A stretch of 64,000 bases of DNA. It comes from Gillisia xinjiangensis. Lineage in GTDB: Bacteria > Bacteroidota > Bacteroidia > Flavobacteriales > Flavobacteriaceae. The notes beneath the pieces were generated by a model. That model saw only the letters and a program-made list of their open reading frames with translations, ran no database searches and was not told the origin of the DNA. Shown here piece after piece: positions 54,090 to 63,879 of the stretch (the stretch's first letter is position 1; each line of letters begins with the position of its first letter). The stretch is taken from assembly GCF_046298265.1 (NCBI RefSeq), contig NZ_JBKAHK010000011.1, forward strand, positions 29,254 through 93,253, written 5' to 3'. A program made the position numbers and the translations under genes.

Positions 54090-56015
54090 ATGAAAAACAT
54101 ACAAATAAAAACTTTTGCCGAATATAAGAAAGCGTATAAAGAAAGTGTTGAAAAGCCAGAGGAATTTTGGGATAAAATTGCAGGAGAATTTCTTTGGAAA
54201 AAGAAATGGGATAAAACCCTGGAATGGGATTTTACCAAGCCTGAAATAAAATGGTTTCAGGGTGGGAAACTCAATATTACTGAAAATTGCCTGGATCGCC
54301 ACCTGGAGACCATTGGGAATAAAACAGCAATTATTTGGGAGCCTAATGATCCGGATGAAGAATCCAGATACATTTCCTACAGGCAATTGTTTGTAAAGGT
54401 TTCTCATTTTGCCAATGTTTTGAAGAATAACGGGATAAAAAAAGGGGACAGGGTTTGTATGTATATGCCAATGATTCCGGAATTGGCAATTGCAATGCTG
54501 GCTTGTGCCAGAATTGGTGCGGTACATTCCATTGTATTTGCCGGTTTTTCAAGTACAGCAATCGCAAACAGGATCAATGATTCCAATTGTAAAATGCTTA
54601 TTACCGCAAATCAGGTGTATAGAGGCACGAAACCTGTTAACCTAAAAGATATTTGTGATGAAGCTCTGGAAAACACTCCCTCTATAGAAACGGTTATAGT
54701 TTACAGGAGAACTGTAGAAACTACCCCTATGCAAGAAGGCCGTGACAAATTCTGGTTTGATGAACTTCAAAAAGCCGAAAAGGATTGCCCTGCACAAGAA
54801 ATGGATGCAGAAGACCTTCTCTTTATATTATATACTTCCGGATCTACAGGCAGGCCCAAAGGCATGGTGCATACCACAGGTGGATATATGGTTGGGACTT
54901 CTTATACATTTGCTAATGTTTTTCAATACAATGCCGAAGGTTCGAATGCTTCTGATGTGTACTGGTGCACTGCAGATATTGGCTGGATTACGGGCCATTC
55001 TTATATTATTTATGGACCCCTGGCTGCAGGCGCAACTACGGTGATGTTTGAGGGAATACCAAGTTTTCCCGATTCTGGCAGGTTTTGGGAAATTATCGAA
55101 AAATTAAAAGTCACTCATTTTTATACGGCACCTACTGCTATAAGATCGCTTGCAAAGCACCCTATAAGTTTGGTTGAAAAACATGATCTATCCTCCTTAA
55201 AAGTTTTAGGATCTGTGGGAGAACCTATCAATGAAGAAGCCTGGCACTGGTATAATGATAATATTGGCAAGGGAAATTGTCCCATTGTAGATACCTGGTG
55301 GCAAACCGAAACAGGTGCTATTATGATCTCTCCACTTGCCGGAATCACACCTACCAGGCCAACTTTTGCAACGCTTCCTTTACCCGGGGTACAGCCCGCC
55401 TTAATGGATGAGAATTCTGAAGAAATTACCAATGTGCACGAAAAAGCTGAAGGCAACCTTGCTATTAAGTTTCCATGGCCCTCGATGGCGCGAACAATTT
55501 ATGGGGACCACGAGCGGTTTAAGCAGGTATATTTTTCTGCTTATAAGAACATGTATTTTACAGGAGATGGTGCATACAGGGATGCAACAGGTAATTACAG
55601 AATAACCGGAAGGGTAGATGATGTTGTAATTGTTTCTGGCCATAACCTTGGAACTGCTCCAATTGAAAATGCTATAAATGAACATCCCAAAGTAGCAGAA
55701 AGTGCTGTGGTTGGGTATCCCCACGATGTTAAAGGAAATGCATTATATGCCTATGTGATCTTATATGATAATACTGAACCTTCTGATGATTTAAAAGAGG
55801 AAATAAAAAAGGAGGTTTCAAAAATTATTGGACCCATCGCGAAACCCGATAAAATTCAATTTGTGAGCAGCCTTCCAAAAACGAGAAGCGGTAAGATCAT
55901 GAGAAGAATCCTAAGAAAAATAGCTTCGAATGATACTTCAAATTTGGGAGATACCTCTACATTGTTAAATCCGGAAGTTGTGGATAGTATAATACAGGAT
56001 TCTAAAAATTTATAA
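54090..56015 (+). CDS. acs: acetyl-CoA synthetase
   Basis: 641 aa, the usual length. The AMP-binding motif YTSGSTGRPKGMVHT, the site DTWWQTETGAIM, and the C-terminal lysine motif KTRSGKIMRRILRK (target of acetylation control) are all present. It activates acetate to acetyl-CoA via acetyl-AMP. It is monocistronic. Confidence 0.95.
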   Translation: MKNIQIKTFAEYKKAYKESVEKPEEFWDKIAGEFLWKKKWDKTLEWDFTKPEIKWFQGGKLNITENCLDRHLETIGNKTAIIWEPNDPDEESRYISYRQLFVKVSHFANVLKNNGIKKGDRVCMYMPMIPELAIAMLACARIGAVHSIVFAGFSSTAIANRINDSNCKMLITANQVYRGTKPVNLKDICDEALENTPSIETVIVYRRTVETTPMQEGRDKFWFDELQKAEKDCPAQEMDAEDLLFILYTSGSTGRPKGMVHTTGGYMVGTSYTFANVFQYNAEGSNASDVYWCTADIGWITGHSYIIYGPLAAGATTVMFEGIPSFPDSGRFWEIIEKLKVTHFYTAPTAIRSLAKHPISLVEKHDLSSLKVLGSVGEPINEEAWHWYNDNIGKGNCPIVDTWWQTETGAIMISPLAGITPTRPTFATLPLPGVQPALMDENSEEITNVHEKAEGNLAIKFPWPSMARTIYGDHERFKQVYFSAYKNMYFTGDGAYRDATGNYRITGRVDDVVIVSGHNLGTAPIENAINEHPKVAESAVVGYPHDVKGNALYAYVILYDNTEPSDDLKEEIKKEVSKIIGPIAKPDKIQFVSSLPKTRSGKIMRRILRKIASNDTSNLGDTSTLLNPEVVDSIIQDSKNL

Positions 56016-56060
56016 TTATTATTTATACTTATCCGTTTAGAAACCTAAAAACAGTTTTTG

Positions 56061-56081
56061 TCCCCCTGAGCACAGTCGAAG
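56061..56081. repeat. CCCTGAGC...GTCGAAGGG intergenic repeat
   Basis: CCCTGAGCACAGTCGAAGGG is a short palindromic word common between genes of Bacteroidota, with a partial second copy at ~56100-56112. A related word occurs inside mnmE at 34984-35005. Confidence 0.5.
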
Positions 56082-56238
56082 GGTCAAACAAAAATTTCCC
56101 GACTGCGCTCCTTAAGACTTGTCACTTTTAGTAATGGATATACAAATTATTATTTTGAAGAAGTAAAAAACAACTGTTAATTTAAGTTAATTATTTATAA
56201 ATAGTTATATTGGTGTGGTGTAACCAATAAAACGAATT

Positions 56239-58998
56239 ATGAAAATCCCTGTAGCTTTATTGTTTTTTCTCTTTTCTATTATATCCTATTCACAATCTAC
56301 CATTTCAGGAGTTGTTGTTGATACGGATAATGTTCCTATTTTAGGAGTAAATGTTTCGGTGCTTGGAACTTCATCTGGCACAATTACCGACTATGATGGT
56401 AAATATTCCCTAACGGTAAATCAAAATCCGCCCTTTAAAATCTTATTTAGTAGCGTTGGTTATGAATCCCAAACTATGGATGTTTCTTCCAATAATCAGG
56501 TTATTGATATAAGGCTTTCAGAAGGTACTTCGCTGGATGAGATCGTTATCTCTGCCTCTCGAACTCCGGAAAGGATCTTTGAATCGCCGGTAACAGTGGA
56601 AAGATACGGGCTGGCTCAAATTAAAAATACTACGGCGGCTTCTTTTTATGGTGGTTTGGAAAACCTGAAAGGAGTAGACGTGAATACAAATAGTTTGACA
56701 TTCCAGTCGGTTAACACAAGGGGTTTTGCCACCTTTGCAAACACTCGTTTTGTACAGTTGGTAGATGGTATGGACAACTCTTCACCCGCCCTAAACTTTG
56801 TGTTGGGGAACCTATTGGGGATGACAGAGCTGGATGTTCACAATGTTGAATTATTACCCGGTGCTTCCTCTGCCTTATACGGGGCAAATGCTTTCAACGG
56901 GATACTCTTTATGACAAGTAAAAATCCGTTCGATTTTCCCGGGATAAGCGCATACTATAAGCAGGGGCTAACTTCTCAGGATGCCGCCGGTACCAATGCC
57001 TTTTACGATCTTGGGGTTCGTGTAGCCCATAAATTTTCTGATAAATTTGCCGCCAAAGTCAACTTTTCTTATTTAAAGGGAACCGACTGGTATGCAGTAA
57101 GTGAGGAAGATGTTTTAAATCCGGGAAGAGATCGTTCTCATCCAAATTATGACGGATTGAACATTTACGGTGATGAGGTTTCTGCCAACATACGCGGGGT
57201 AGGCCAGACTTTGGCGCAATTAGAAAGAATACCTGCAGGAGCGGAGAACCTGCTGCCTAACTCTGCCGTAAGCCGTACAGGCTATGCCGAAACCGCATTG
57301 ACCGATTATAATGCTGAAAGCATAAAACTTGATGCAGCTATACACTACCGCCCATTTGCCGATGATTTTGAAATAAGCTATGTTGGTAAAGTAGGTTTAG
57401 GAACCACTATTTACCAGGGGGCAAACAGATATTCTATCAAGGATTTCTTTTTACAACAACATAAATTAGAGATTCAAAATGCCAACTTCTTTATAAGAGC
57501 TTATATTACAGATGAAGATGCAGGAGATTCCTATGATACCCGTTTTACTGCAATCAACATCAACAGATTATGGAAATCTGACCAGCAATGGTTTGGGGAA
57601 TATGCAGGTGCTTTTATCCAGAGTACCCTTGGAGGGCTTGGTCCGGACCAGGCACATGCCCTTGCAAGACAACAGGCGGATACTGGCAGATTCCTTCCCG
57701 GAACTCCCGAGTTCCAGACTGCCTTTGACAAGGTGACTACAGATCCAGATCTTGCAACAGGATCGCAGTTTCAGGATGCCTCACAGTTAAGACACGTTGA
57801 TGCCAATTATAACCTTACCCATTTAACGCCCGATATAGCCGAGATCCAGGTAGGAGGTTCTTTCAGGGAATACCGTTTAAATTCCTTCGGAACCATCTTT
57901 ACAGATTTTGATGGTCCTATTTCATATAAGGAATATGGAGTATACACTCAGATTCAGAAGAAATTTTTAGAAGAAAGATTAAAGCTAACCGGCTCTTTAC
58001 GATATGACAAATCTGAACTTTTTGAAGGGAATTTTTCTCCAAGGATCTCGGCTGCTTATACTGCTGGTGCTTCCAGGAGTCATAATTTGAGAGCATCGGT
58101 TCAAACCGGTTTCAGATACCCTACCACCCAGGATCTTTTTATAGGCCTTGATGCAGGGCGTGCTATCCTGGTAGGATCGGCTGAATCTAATCTTGACAGA
58201 GATAGCAGAACATTTCCTCTTAGCGGAATGGGATCCACTGTAACCGGAAGCCCAACTGCTACCATTACAGGTAGAGCGGCTTATGAAAATGCTTTTTCTC
58301 TTAATTCCGTTCAAAGGGGTGCACCTGCTGCAGCAAATGTGGAAATAGTAAAACCGGAACAGGTTACTGCGTATGAAGTGGGTTATCGCGGTCGCGCAGG
58401 AAGAGTGATTGTAGATCTTAACGCATATTTCAATGAATATCAGGATTTCATTTCCAATGAAACGGTTCTGGTACCTTTATATGGAACAGTAGGAGATAAT
58501 TCCCTTTCCCTTCTTGCATTACAGCAGGGAGATTTTAAGGCCTATCAAACCTATACCAATTCTCCTGCAGAGGTTAAATCCTTTGGAGCTTCCATTGGGT
58601 TGAGCTCTAAAGTTTTTGGAAATTATGATCTTGAAGGGAACTATACTTTTGCTGAACAGGATTTTGACCAGTCTACCGCACCCGATTTCAGAACAGCATT
58701 TAATACACCAAAACATAAGGTGAAACTTTCTTTCGGAAATTCGGAGGTGTACGAAAATATTGGATTTAATATTAATTATCGCTGGAGCGATTCTTATTTC
58801 TGGCAGGCAACTTTTGCCGATGGGTTTGTACCATCAATCGCCGTGGTAGATGCCCAGGTGAATTATAAGATCCCATCCTGGAAATCTATGATCAAAGCCG
58901 GTGCAACCAATATTGGAGGTAAAGATTATTTCACCGCCTACGGGACTGGTTTAATTGGACAACAATATTACGTTTCCCTGATCTTTAATAATCTTTAG
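56239..58998 (+). CDS. TonB-dependent outer membrane receptor
   Basis: 919 aa. A signal peptide (1-19) is followed by a carboxypeptidase-D regulatory-like domain (~20-103, STISGVVVDTDNVPILGVNV), a plug domain (~110-230; NTRGFATFANTRFVQLVDGM) and a 22-strand barrel, ending in the aromatic YYVSLIFNNL. It imports an unknown ligand using TonB energy. The SGNH-type lipoprotein directly downstream may process or bind the substrate, possibly a lipid or ester. Confidence 0.92.
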   Translation: MKIPVALLFFLFSIISYSQSTISGVVVDTDNVPILGVNVSVLGTSSGTITDYDGKYSLTVNQNPPFKILFSSVGYESQTMDVSSNNQVIDIRLSEGTSLDEIVISASRTPERIFESPVTVERYGLAQIKNTTAASFYGGLENLKGVDVNTNSLTFQSVNTRGFATFANTRFVQLVDGMDNSSPALNFVLGNLLGMTELDVHNVELLPGASSALYGANAFNGILFMTSKNPFDFPGISAYYKQGLTSQDAAGTNAFYDLGVRVAHKFSDKFAAKVNFSYLKGTDWYAVSEEDVLNPGRDRSHPNYDGLNIYGDEVSANIRGVGQTLAQLERIPAGAENLLPNSAVSRTGYAETALTDYNAESIKLDAAIHYRPFADDFEISYVGKVGLGTTIYQGANRYSIKDFFLQQHKLEIQNANFFIRAYITDEDAGDSYDTRFTAININRLWKSDQQWFGEYAGAFIQSTLGGLGPDQAHALARQQADTGRFLPGTPEFQTAFDKVTTDPDLATGSQFQDASQLRHVDANYNLTHLTPDIAEIQVGGSFREYRLNSFGTIFTDFDGPISYKEYGVYTQIQKKFLEERLKLTGSLRYDKSELFEGNFSPRISAAYTAGASRSHNLRASVQTGFRYPTTQDLFIGLDAGRAILVGSAESNLDRDSRTFPLSGMGSTVTGSPTATITGRAAYENAFSLNSVQRGAPAAANVEIVKPEQVTAYEVGYRGRAGRVIVDLNAYFNEYQDFISNETVLVPLYGTVGDNSLSLLALQQGDFKAYQTYTNSPAEVKSFGASIGLSSKVFGNYDLEGNYTFAEQDFDQSTAPDFRTAFNTPKHKVKLSFGNSEVYENIGFNINYRWSDSYFWQATFADGFVPSIAVVDAQVNYKIPSWKSMIKAGATNIGGKDYFTAYGTGLIGQQYYVSLIFNNL

Positions 58999-59043
58999 CA
59001 GGAATCGATTTTAATGGTATTAAAAAATATAAAAAACAGACAT

Positions 59044-60519
59044 ATGAAATTTACTAAATATAAATGGTTACTACTACTCCTTGCGGGAGCGGTGGTAAGT
59101 TGTAGTTCAGATGATGATAATGGGATAATTGTAGAACCGGTTGAATATACTTCCGGATCGGCCGATTTTTCAACCTATGTAGCCATAGGAAATACTCTTA
59201 CATCAGGGTATACGGATGGAGCATTATTTAAAGCGGGCCAGTTAAATTCGCTCCCTAATATCCTTGCACAGCAATTCAAGCTGGCAGGAGGTGGAGAATT
59301 TGTACAGCCGTTAACATCAGATAATATAGGAGGCCTTCTGTATGGAGGTACTGTAATTGAAGCACCAAGACTTTTTTTTAATGTGAGTGCCCCGGCAAGG
59401 CTTAATGCCACCCCAACTACCGAGGTTACAAACCGTCTTACAGGCCCCTTTAATAATATGGGTGTTCCCGGGGCCAAGAGTTTTCATTTATTGGCTGAAG
59501 GATATGGGAATGTAGCCGGGGTGGCAACATTTCAGGCAAATCCTTATTTTGCAAGGTTTGCAAGCAGCAACACTGCTTCTATCCTTGAAGATGCAATCGC
59601 CCAGGATCCTACCTTCTTTTCTTTATGGATAGGAAGTAATGATGTTCTTGTATATGCAATAAATGGCGGCACAGGTGTTAACCAGGCGGGAAACGATAAC
59701 CCAGGAACTTATGGGAACGATGACATCACAGACCCTGAGGTTTTTAAAGGTGCTTATTCCTTAATTGTAGCCGCATTAAAGGCAACCGGGGCGGGCGGGG
59801 TGATTGCAAATATCCCAAATGTGTTGACCATTCCTTATTTTACAACGGTTCCTCATAATCCGGTTCCACTTGATGCCGCTACGGCAGGAGCGGTAAACCA
59901 AGCCTATGCACCATATAACGGAGGGCTTCAATTTGCTGCCCAAAATAACCTTATCACTACCGAAGAAGCAGCTAAAAGAACTATCTCTTTTGCAGCAGGG
60001 CAAAATGCGGTTGTGATTGTAGATGAAAGCTTAACTGATCTTACCGACTATGATATCCCATCATACAGGCATGCAACTGCCCAGGATCTTATTGTTTTTA
60101 CCGCTTCTACCTTTATTGGCACGGCGGTGGAAGGAAATCCTCAGTTCATTAACGGCGTTTCTGTTCCTCTGGAGGACAAATGGGTATTGACCCCGGAGGA
60201 ACAAGCCGAAGTTCTTGCAGCAACCACTTTATTTAATCAAACCATTAAATCATTAGCAGAGGAACACCAATTTGCATTTGTAGATGTTAATGCTATTTTA
60301 AACCAGGTGGCAGCTACCGGAGTCACTTTTGACGAATATTCACTGAATGCCAACCTTGTTTTTGGAGGGGCCTTCTCCCTGGATGGGATTCATCCAACAG
60401 CGAGGGGATATGCGTATCTTGCCAATAAATTCCTTGAAGCTATAAACGCTAAATATGGATCTAATCTTCCGCCGGTGAAAGCTTCGGGGTATACCACGGT
60501 CTATCCGAAAGATATGTAA
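59044..60519 (+). CDS. SGNH/GDSL-type lipoprotein
   Basis: 491 aa from the ATG at 59044. The lipobox LLLAGAVVSC gives lipid-carrying Cys20. SGNH blocks: block I GNTLTSG (49-55), block III WIGSNDVL and block V DGIHPT. The nucleophile position of block I (GDSL/GNSL in relatives) is Thr51, which may weaken or change catalysis. The protein is probably on the outer membrane, next to the TonB receptor encoded 45 bp upstream. Confidence 0.85.
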   Translation: MKFTKYKWLLLLLAGAVVSCSSDDDNGIIVEPVEYTSGSADFSTYVAIGNTLTSGYTDGALFKAGQLNSLPNILAQQFKLAGGGEFVQPLTSDNIGGLLYGGTVIEAPRLFFNVSAPARLNATPTTEVTNRLTGPFNNMGVPGAKSFHLLAEGYGNVAGVATFQANPYFARFASSNTASILEDAIAQDPTFFSLWIGSNDVLVYAINGGTGVNQAGNDNPGTYGNDDITDPEVFKGAYSLIVAALKATGAGGVIANIPNVLTIPYFTTVPHNPVPLDAATAGAVNQAYAPYNGGLQFAAQNNLITTEEAAKRTISFAAGQNAVVIVDESLTDLTDYDIPSYRHATAQDLIVFTASTFIGTAVEGNPQFINGVSVPLEDKWVLTPEEQAEVLAATTLFNQTIKSLAEEHQFAFVDVNAILNQVAATGVTFDEYSLNANLVFGGAFSLDGIHPTARGYAYLANKFLEAINAKYGSNLPPVKASGYTTVYPKDM

Positions 60520-60541
60520 GAAGCAATAGTTCTAATTATCA

Positions 60542-60573
60542 AAAATCCCATTTCGTAAACGGAATGGGATTTT
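60542..60573 (+). terminator. intrinsic terminator after the SGNH gene
   Basis: AAAATCCCATT (60542-60552) pairs with AATGGGATTTT (60563-60573), with CG/CG pairing in the loop, followed by a T-rich stretch. Confidence 0.8.
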
Positions 60574-60621
60574 AATTTTTTTGAATACCTGAAGGTTAAG
60601 CATGAAAGAATTACTACCTGG

Positions 60622-61698
60622 CTAGATACTGATCTCATAATCTCCTATCATTTTCAGCAATACTTTTTCTGAACCTGAAAGGGAGGCATAATTCTTATCG
60701 GTGTTAGATCTAATCTTCTTAAAAAAAGACTGTATCTCACCGTTCTCATAATTTTCAACAATTGTGGGATGCACATAATATTCCTTGCAGACACTGCGGG
60801 TGTTGCCAAGGCCATTTGCAGCTGCGTCAAAGGCAGCGAGAATGTTCTTTTTATTCTCCTTTTCATCATGGGTATACCCCAATTTATAAAGGGTTTCAAA
60901 AAATATTTTAGAGGCAGACCAGGTCCTAAAATCTTTGGCAGAGAACTGTTTTCCACTAATTTTGTGAATATACTCATTTATCATCCCGCTGTCTATGGTT
61001 TGTTTTACCCCGTTTTCATCGTAAAATTTGAATAATTCCCAGCCTGGGATCTCCTCGCATTGATTGACCAGTTTCACCAGTTTTTTGTTTTTTAGGGAAA
61101 TGGAATGTGCCTTTCCTTTTTTCCCGGTAAACTCAAACATCATCTTATTCTTCACTATTTTCACGTGCCTTGTCCTCAACGTGGAAAGGCCATAGGTTTT
61201 ATTTGTTTTAGCGTAATACGCATTGCCAATTCTAATATGGGTTTCTTCCAGCAATCGGATAATAAGGGCGTGAACTTTTTTTCTGTTCATTTCTGGCTGG
61301 TCCAGGTCTTCTTCAACCCGTTTCCTTATTTTAGGCAAAGTTTTTCCGAAGGATGTCATTTTGAAGAACTTGGTTTGATTTCTGATCTTGGACCAGAACG
61401 GGTGATAAATATATTGCTTGCGATTTTTATCGTCCCTGCCAATAGCCTGAAGGTGACCTTTAGCCACTTTGCAAATAAAGACATTCTTCCAGCCTGGAGG
61501 AATAACCAGTTTTTTTATTCGGTCAAGGATTTCAGGATCGGATATTTTTTCATCTTTTTCCCTGTAGGAATAGCCCCTGCCAACTTTTTTTCGCTCAATG
61601 GATAACTGATGTTCTGAAGTATATTCCAGGTTGGCTATATCAATGGCTTCTACGGGGTTTTCGAGAATAATATCAACATCTTCCGTAGTTAAGGTCAT
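60622..61698 (-). CDS. DNA topoisomerase IB (poxvirus/bacterial type)
   Basis: 358 aa. It has the N-terminal domain (GRGYSYREKDEKI...PPGWKNVFICKV) and the tyrosine-recombinase-like catalytic domain: RTRHVKI, KDFRTWSAS, and NTRSVCKEYYVHP with the probable nucleophile Tyr308. It relaxes supercoils by forming a 3'-phosphotyrosine link. Such enzymes occur sporadically in bacteria. It is monocistronic. Confidence 0.93.
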   Translation of the reverse strand: MTLTTEDVDIILENPVEAIDIANLEYTSEHQLSIERKKVGRGYSYREKDEKISDPEILDRIKKLVIPPGWKNVFICKVAKGHLQAIGRDDKNRKQYIYHPFWSKIRNQTKFFKMTSFGKTLPKIRKRVEEDLDQPEMNRKKVHALIIRLLEETHIRIGNAYYAKTNKTYGLSTLRTRHVKIVKNKMMFEFTGKKGKAHSISLKNKKLVKLVNQCEEIPGWELFKFYDENGVKQTIDSGMINEYIHKISGKQFSAKDFRTWSASKIFFETLYKLGYTHDEKENKKNILAAFDAAANGLGNTRSVCKEYYVHPTIVENYENGEIQSFFKKIRSNTDKNYASLSGSEKVLLKMIGDYEISI

Positions 61699-61776
61699 CG
61701 CTTTTTTGGGAAAGATAAATGTAAAAGCAATAATGTATCTATAAAAAATTGTGAAAGTTGTCCTTATAAAATCAAA

Positions 61777-61807
61777 AAGCTCTTTTCCGCAGAAGGGAAA
61801 AGAGCTT
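61777..61807 (-). terminator. bidirectional intrinsic terminator
   Basis: AAGCTCTTTTCC (61777-61788) pairs exactly with GGAAAAGAGCTT (61796-61807). It lies 24 bp past the stop of the M42 peptidase gene on the minus strand. Confidence 0.85.
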
Positions 61808-61830
61808 TAAATTTATGGAGATTTATAGTG

Positions 61831-62919
61831 TTAATCGAAGTAACTAAAAGTTTCTCCTTCTTTTATATTAAGTAAACTTTCGTAAATCAATCGGATAACA
61901 TTCTCAACATCTGTTTTATGAACCATTTCCACAGTGGTATGCATATATCTAAGGGGTAATGAGATTAGCGCCGATGCTACTCCGCCGTTGCTGTAAGCAA
62001 AAGCGTCCGTATCTGTTCCGGTAGCTCTGGAAGAAGCGGCCCGTTGAAATGGAATTTCATTCTTCTCTGCGGTTTCTATCAATAACTCCCTTAATTTATT
62101 CTGAATTGCCGGAGCATAGGAAATTACGGGACCTTCACCAATTTTCGCATACCCATTGGTTTTCTTTTCTATCATTGGGGTTGTGGTGTCATGAGTAACA
62201 TCTGTCACAATGGCCACATTTGGTTTAATACGCTGGGTGATCATTTCGGCCCCTCTCAAGCCTATTTCTTCCTGAACAGAATTTGTGATGTAGAGTCCGA
62301 ATGGCAGTTTCTTCTTATTTTCTTTCAGAAGACGAGCTACCTGAGAGATCATAAAACCACCCATTCGGTTGTCTAATCCCCGGCAAACATATTTATTCCC
62401 ATTCAGAATAAAAAATTCATCGGGATACGTGATCACGCAGCCTACATGAACCCCAAGTTCAAGAACTTCATCTTTATTGCTGCATCCAACATCGATACAA
62501 ATATTGTCCATTTTTGGTGCCTGTTCCTTTTCTTTATCGCGGGTATGAATTGCCGGCCATCCAAAAACCCCTTTTACAATCCCTTTTTTTGTATGAATGT
62601 TAACTCTTTTGGAAGCTGCTATTTGATGATCGCTTCCGCCATTTCTTATTACATAGATCAATCCATCATCGGTAATATAATTCACATACCAGGAAATCTC
62701 ATCGGCATGTCCTTCTATAACTACCTTAAATTCAGCCTTTGGGTTGATAACTCCAACTGCAGTTCCATAGGTATCTGTTATAAATTCATCTACGTAGGGT
62801 TTTAAGTAATCCATCCAAATCTTCTGGCCTTCCCATTCATAGCCGGTAGGGGAGGCATTGTTGAGGTATTTCTCTAAAAATGTTATCGATTTTTCATCGA
62901 GTAGTTCAATTTCTTTCAT
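61831..62919 (-). CDS. M42-family metallopeptidase
   Basis: 362 aa. Metal and catalytic motifs are present: GHADEISW (His, Asp), RGLDNRMGGF (bridging Asp), QEEIGLRGA (catalytic Glu pair), TDVTHD and MHTTVEMVH. Members are dinuclear aminopeptidases or glucanases that form dodecamers. The 'HADEISW' form is common in Bacteroidota. The protein is cytosolic. Confidence 0.92.
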   Translation of the reverse strand: MKEIELLDEKSITFLEKYLNNASPTGYEWEGQKIWMDYLKPYVDEFITDTYGTAVGVINPKAEFKVVIEGHADEISWYVNYITDDGLIYVIRNGGSDHQIAASKRVNIHTKKGIVKGVFGWPAIHTRDKEKEQAPKMDNICIDVGCSNKDEVLELGVHVGCVITYPDEFFILNGNKYVCRGLDNRMGGFMISQVARLLKENKKKLPFGLYITNSVQEEIGLRGAEMITQRIKPNVAIVTDVTHDTTTPMIEKKTNGYAKIGEGPVISYAPAIQNKLRELLIETAEKNEIPFQRAASSRATGTDTDAFAYSNGGVASALISLPLRYMHTTVEMVHKTDVENVIRLIYESLLNIKEGETFSYFD

Positions 62920-63117
62920 TTATCTATAATTTTAAATGTGATATAAATGGTTTAGTTCTGAAATAAAAAAAAGTAAGCCTCGTTATTAAGAATCACAATT
63001 AAATATGACAAAAATATTTGCACGAATTTAAGAAGAATTAAAAGCAGAACAAGGCCAATAATTGTAAATTTGGAATGGTTTTAGTTTATAATAGACAAAA
63101 TAAAAAATCATATTGCT

Positions 63118-63795
63118 TTGAATCGATATTTCACTTATATAATGTTGCTTATCTTTTTTAACGTAGCCGGTCAAACAAAAGAGCCTGTTCAGGATACTAT
63201 TGATAAGCAGTATTTCATCGTCGTGGGAGATACTATAATGCGGGAATCCATTGATTTGGATGAAGTGCTTATTTTAAGCAAATTAAAATTTAACTCCGAT
63301 GAGGATAGAAGGCGCTATTTAATTTTAAGACGAAAAACCAGGAAAGTGTATCCTTATGCCAAACTTGCTTCCGAGCGATTGCTTACGCTCAATTCCAGGT
63401 TAGATCAAATCAAGACGAAAAGGGATCAAAAGAGATACACCAAGATAGTACAGGATTATATAGAAGAAGAATTCGCCGCAGAACTTAAAAAACTCACTCA
63501 TACAGAAGGTCAGATCCTGGTAAAACTTGTTCATAGGCAAACCGGAATTACCACTTTTGAGTTGATAAAAAACCTGAAGAGCGGATGGCGGGCTTTCTGG
63601 TATAATACTACAGCCAGCTTATTTGAAATTTCACTCAAGGAAGAATATCATCCTGAGAGCAATCAGGAAGACTATCTTATAGAGGATATTCTTCAGCGTT
63701 CTTTCCAGTCAAAAATTCTGGAACCCCAGCCAAGTGCCCTGGATTTCAATTTTACCGATCTTACCAACAAATGGACTGTCATTAACTTAAAATAA
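63118..63795 (+). CDS. DUF4294-family protein
   Basis: 225 aa from a TTG at 63118; this start is favoured because it gives a full signal peptide (MNRYFTYIMLLIFFNVAGQ), whereas the ATG at 63142 leaves only half of it. The family core is RRYLILRRKTRKVYPYAKLA, then YIEEEFAAELKKLTHTEGQI and KLVHRQTGITTFELIK. It is an exported protein of Bacteroidota with unknown role. Confidence 0.8.
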   Translation: MNRYFTYIMLLIFFNVAGQTKEPVQDTIDKQYFIVVGDTIMRESIDLDEVLILSKLKFNSDEDRRRYLILRRKTRKVYPYAKLASERLLTLNSRLDQIKTKRDQKRYTKIVQDYIEEEFAAELKKLTHTEGQILVKLVHRQTGITTFELIKNLKSGWRAFWYNTTASLFEISLKEEYHPESNQEDYLIEDILQRSFQSKILEPQPSALDFNFTDLTNKWTVINLK

Positions 63796-63863
63796 TTCGG
63801 TCATGATTTCTTTTCTCCCTGGTGTTCGACCCCGGTTTTGGGCCTGAAATTAAAAAAGCGTTG

Positions 63864-63879
63864 GTGCTTTTTTAAGCAC
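63864..63879 (+). terminator. weak hairpin after the DUF4294 gene
   Basis: GTGCTT-TTTT-AAGCAC, 69 bp after the stop. The stem is short and the following T content is modest, so its role as terminator is uncertain. Confidence 0.35.

Noticed and set aside
63830..63845. GTTCGACCC as a tRNA T-loop
   Set aside because: The flanking bases cannot form the 5-bp T stem and no acceptor or anticodon stem is present nearby.
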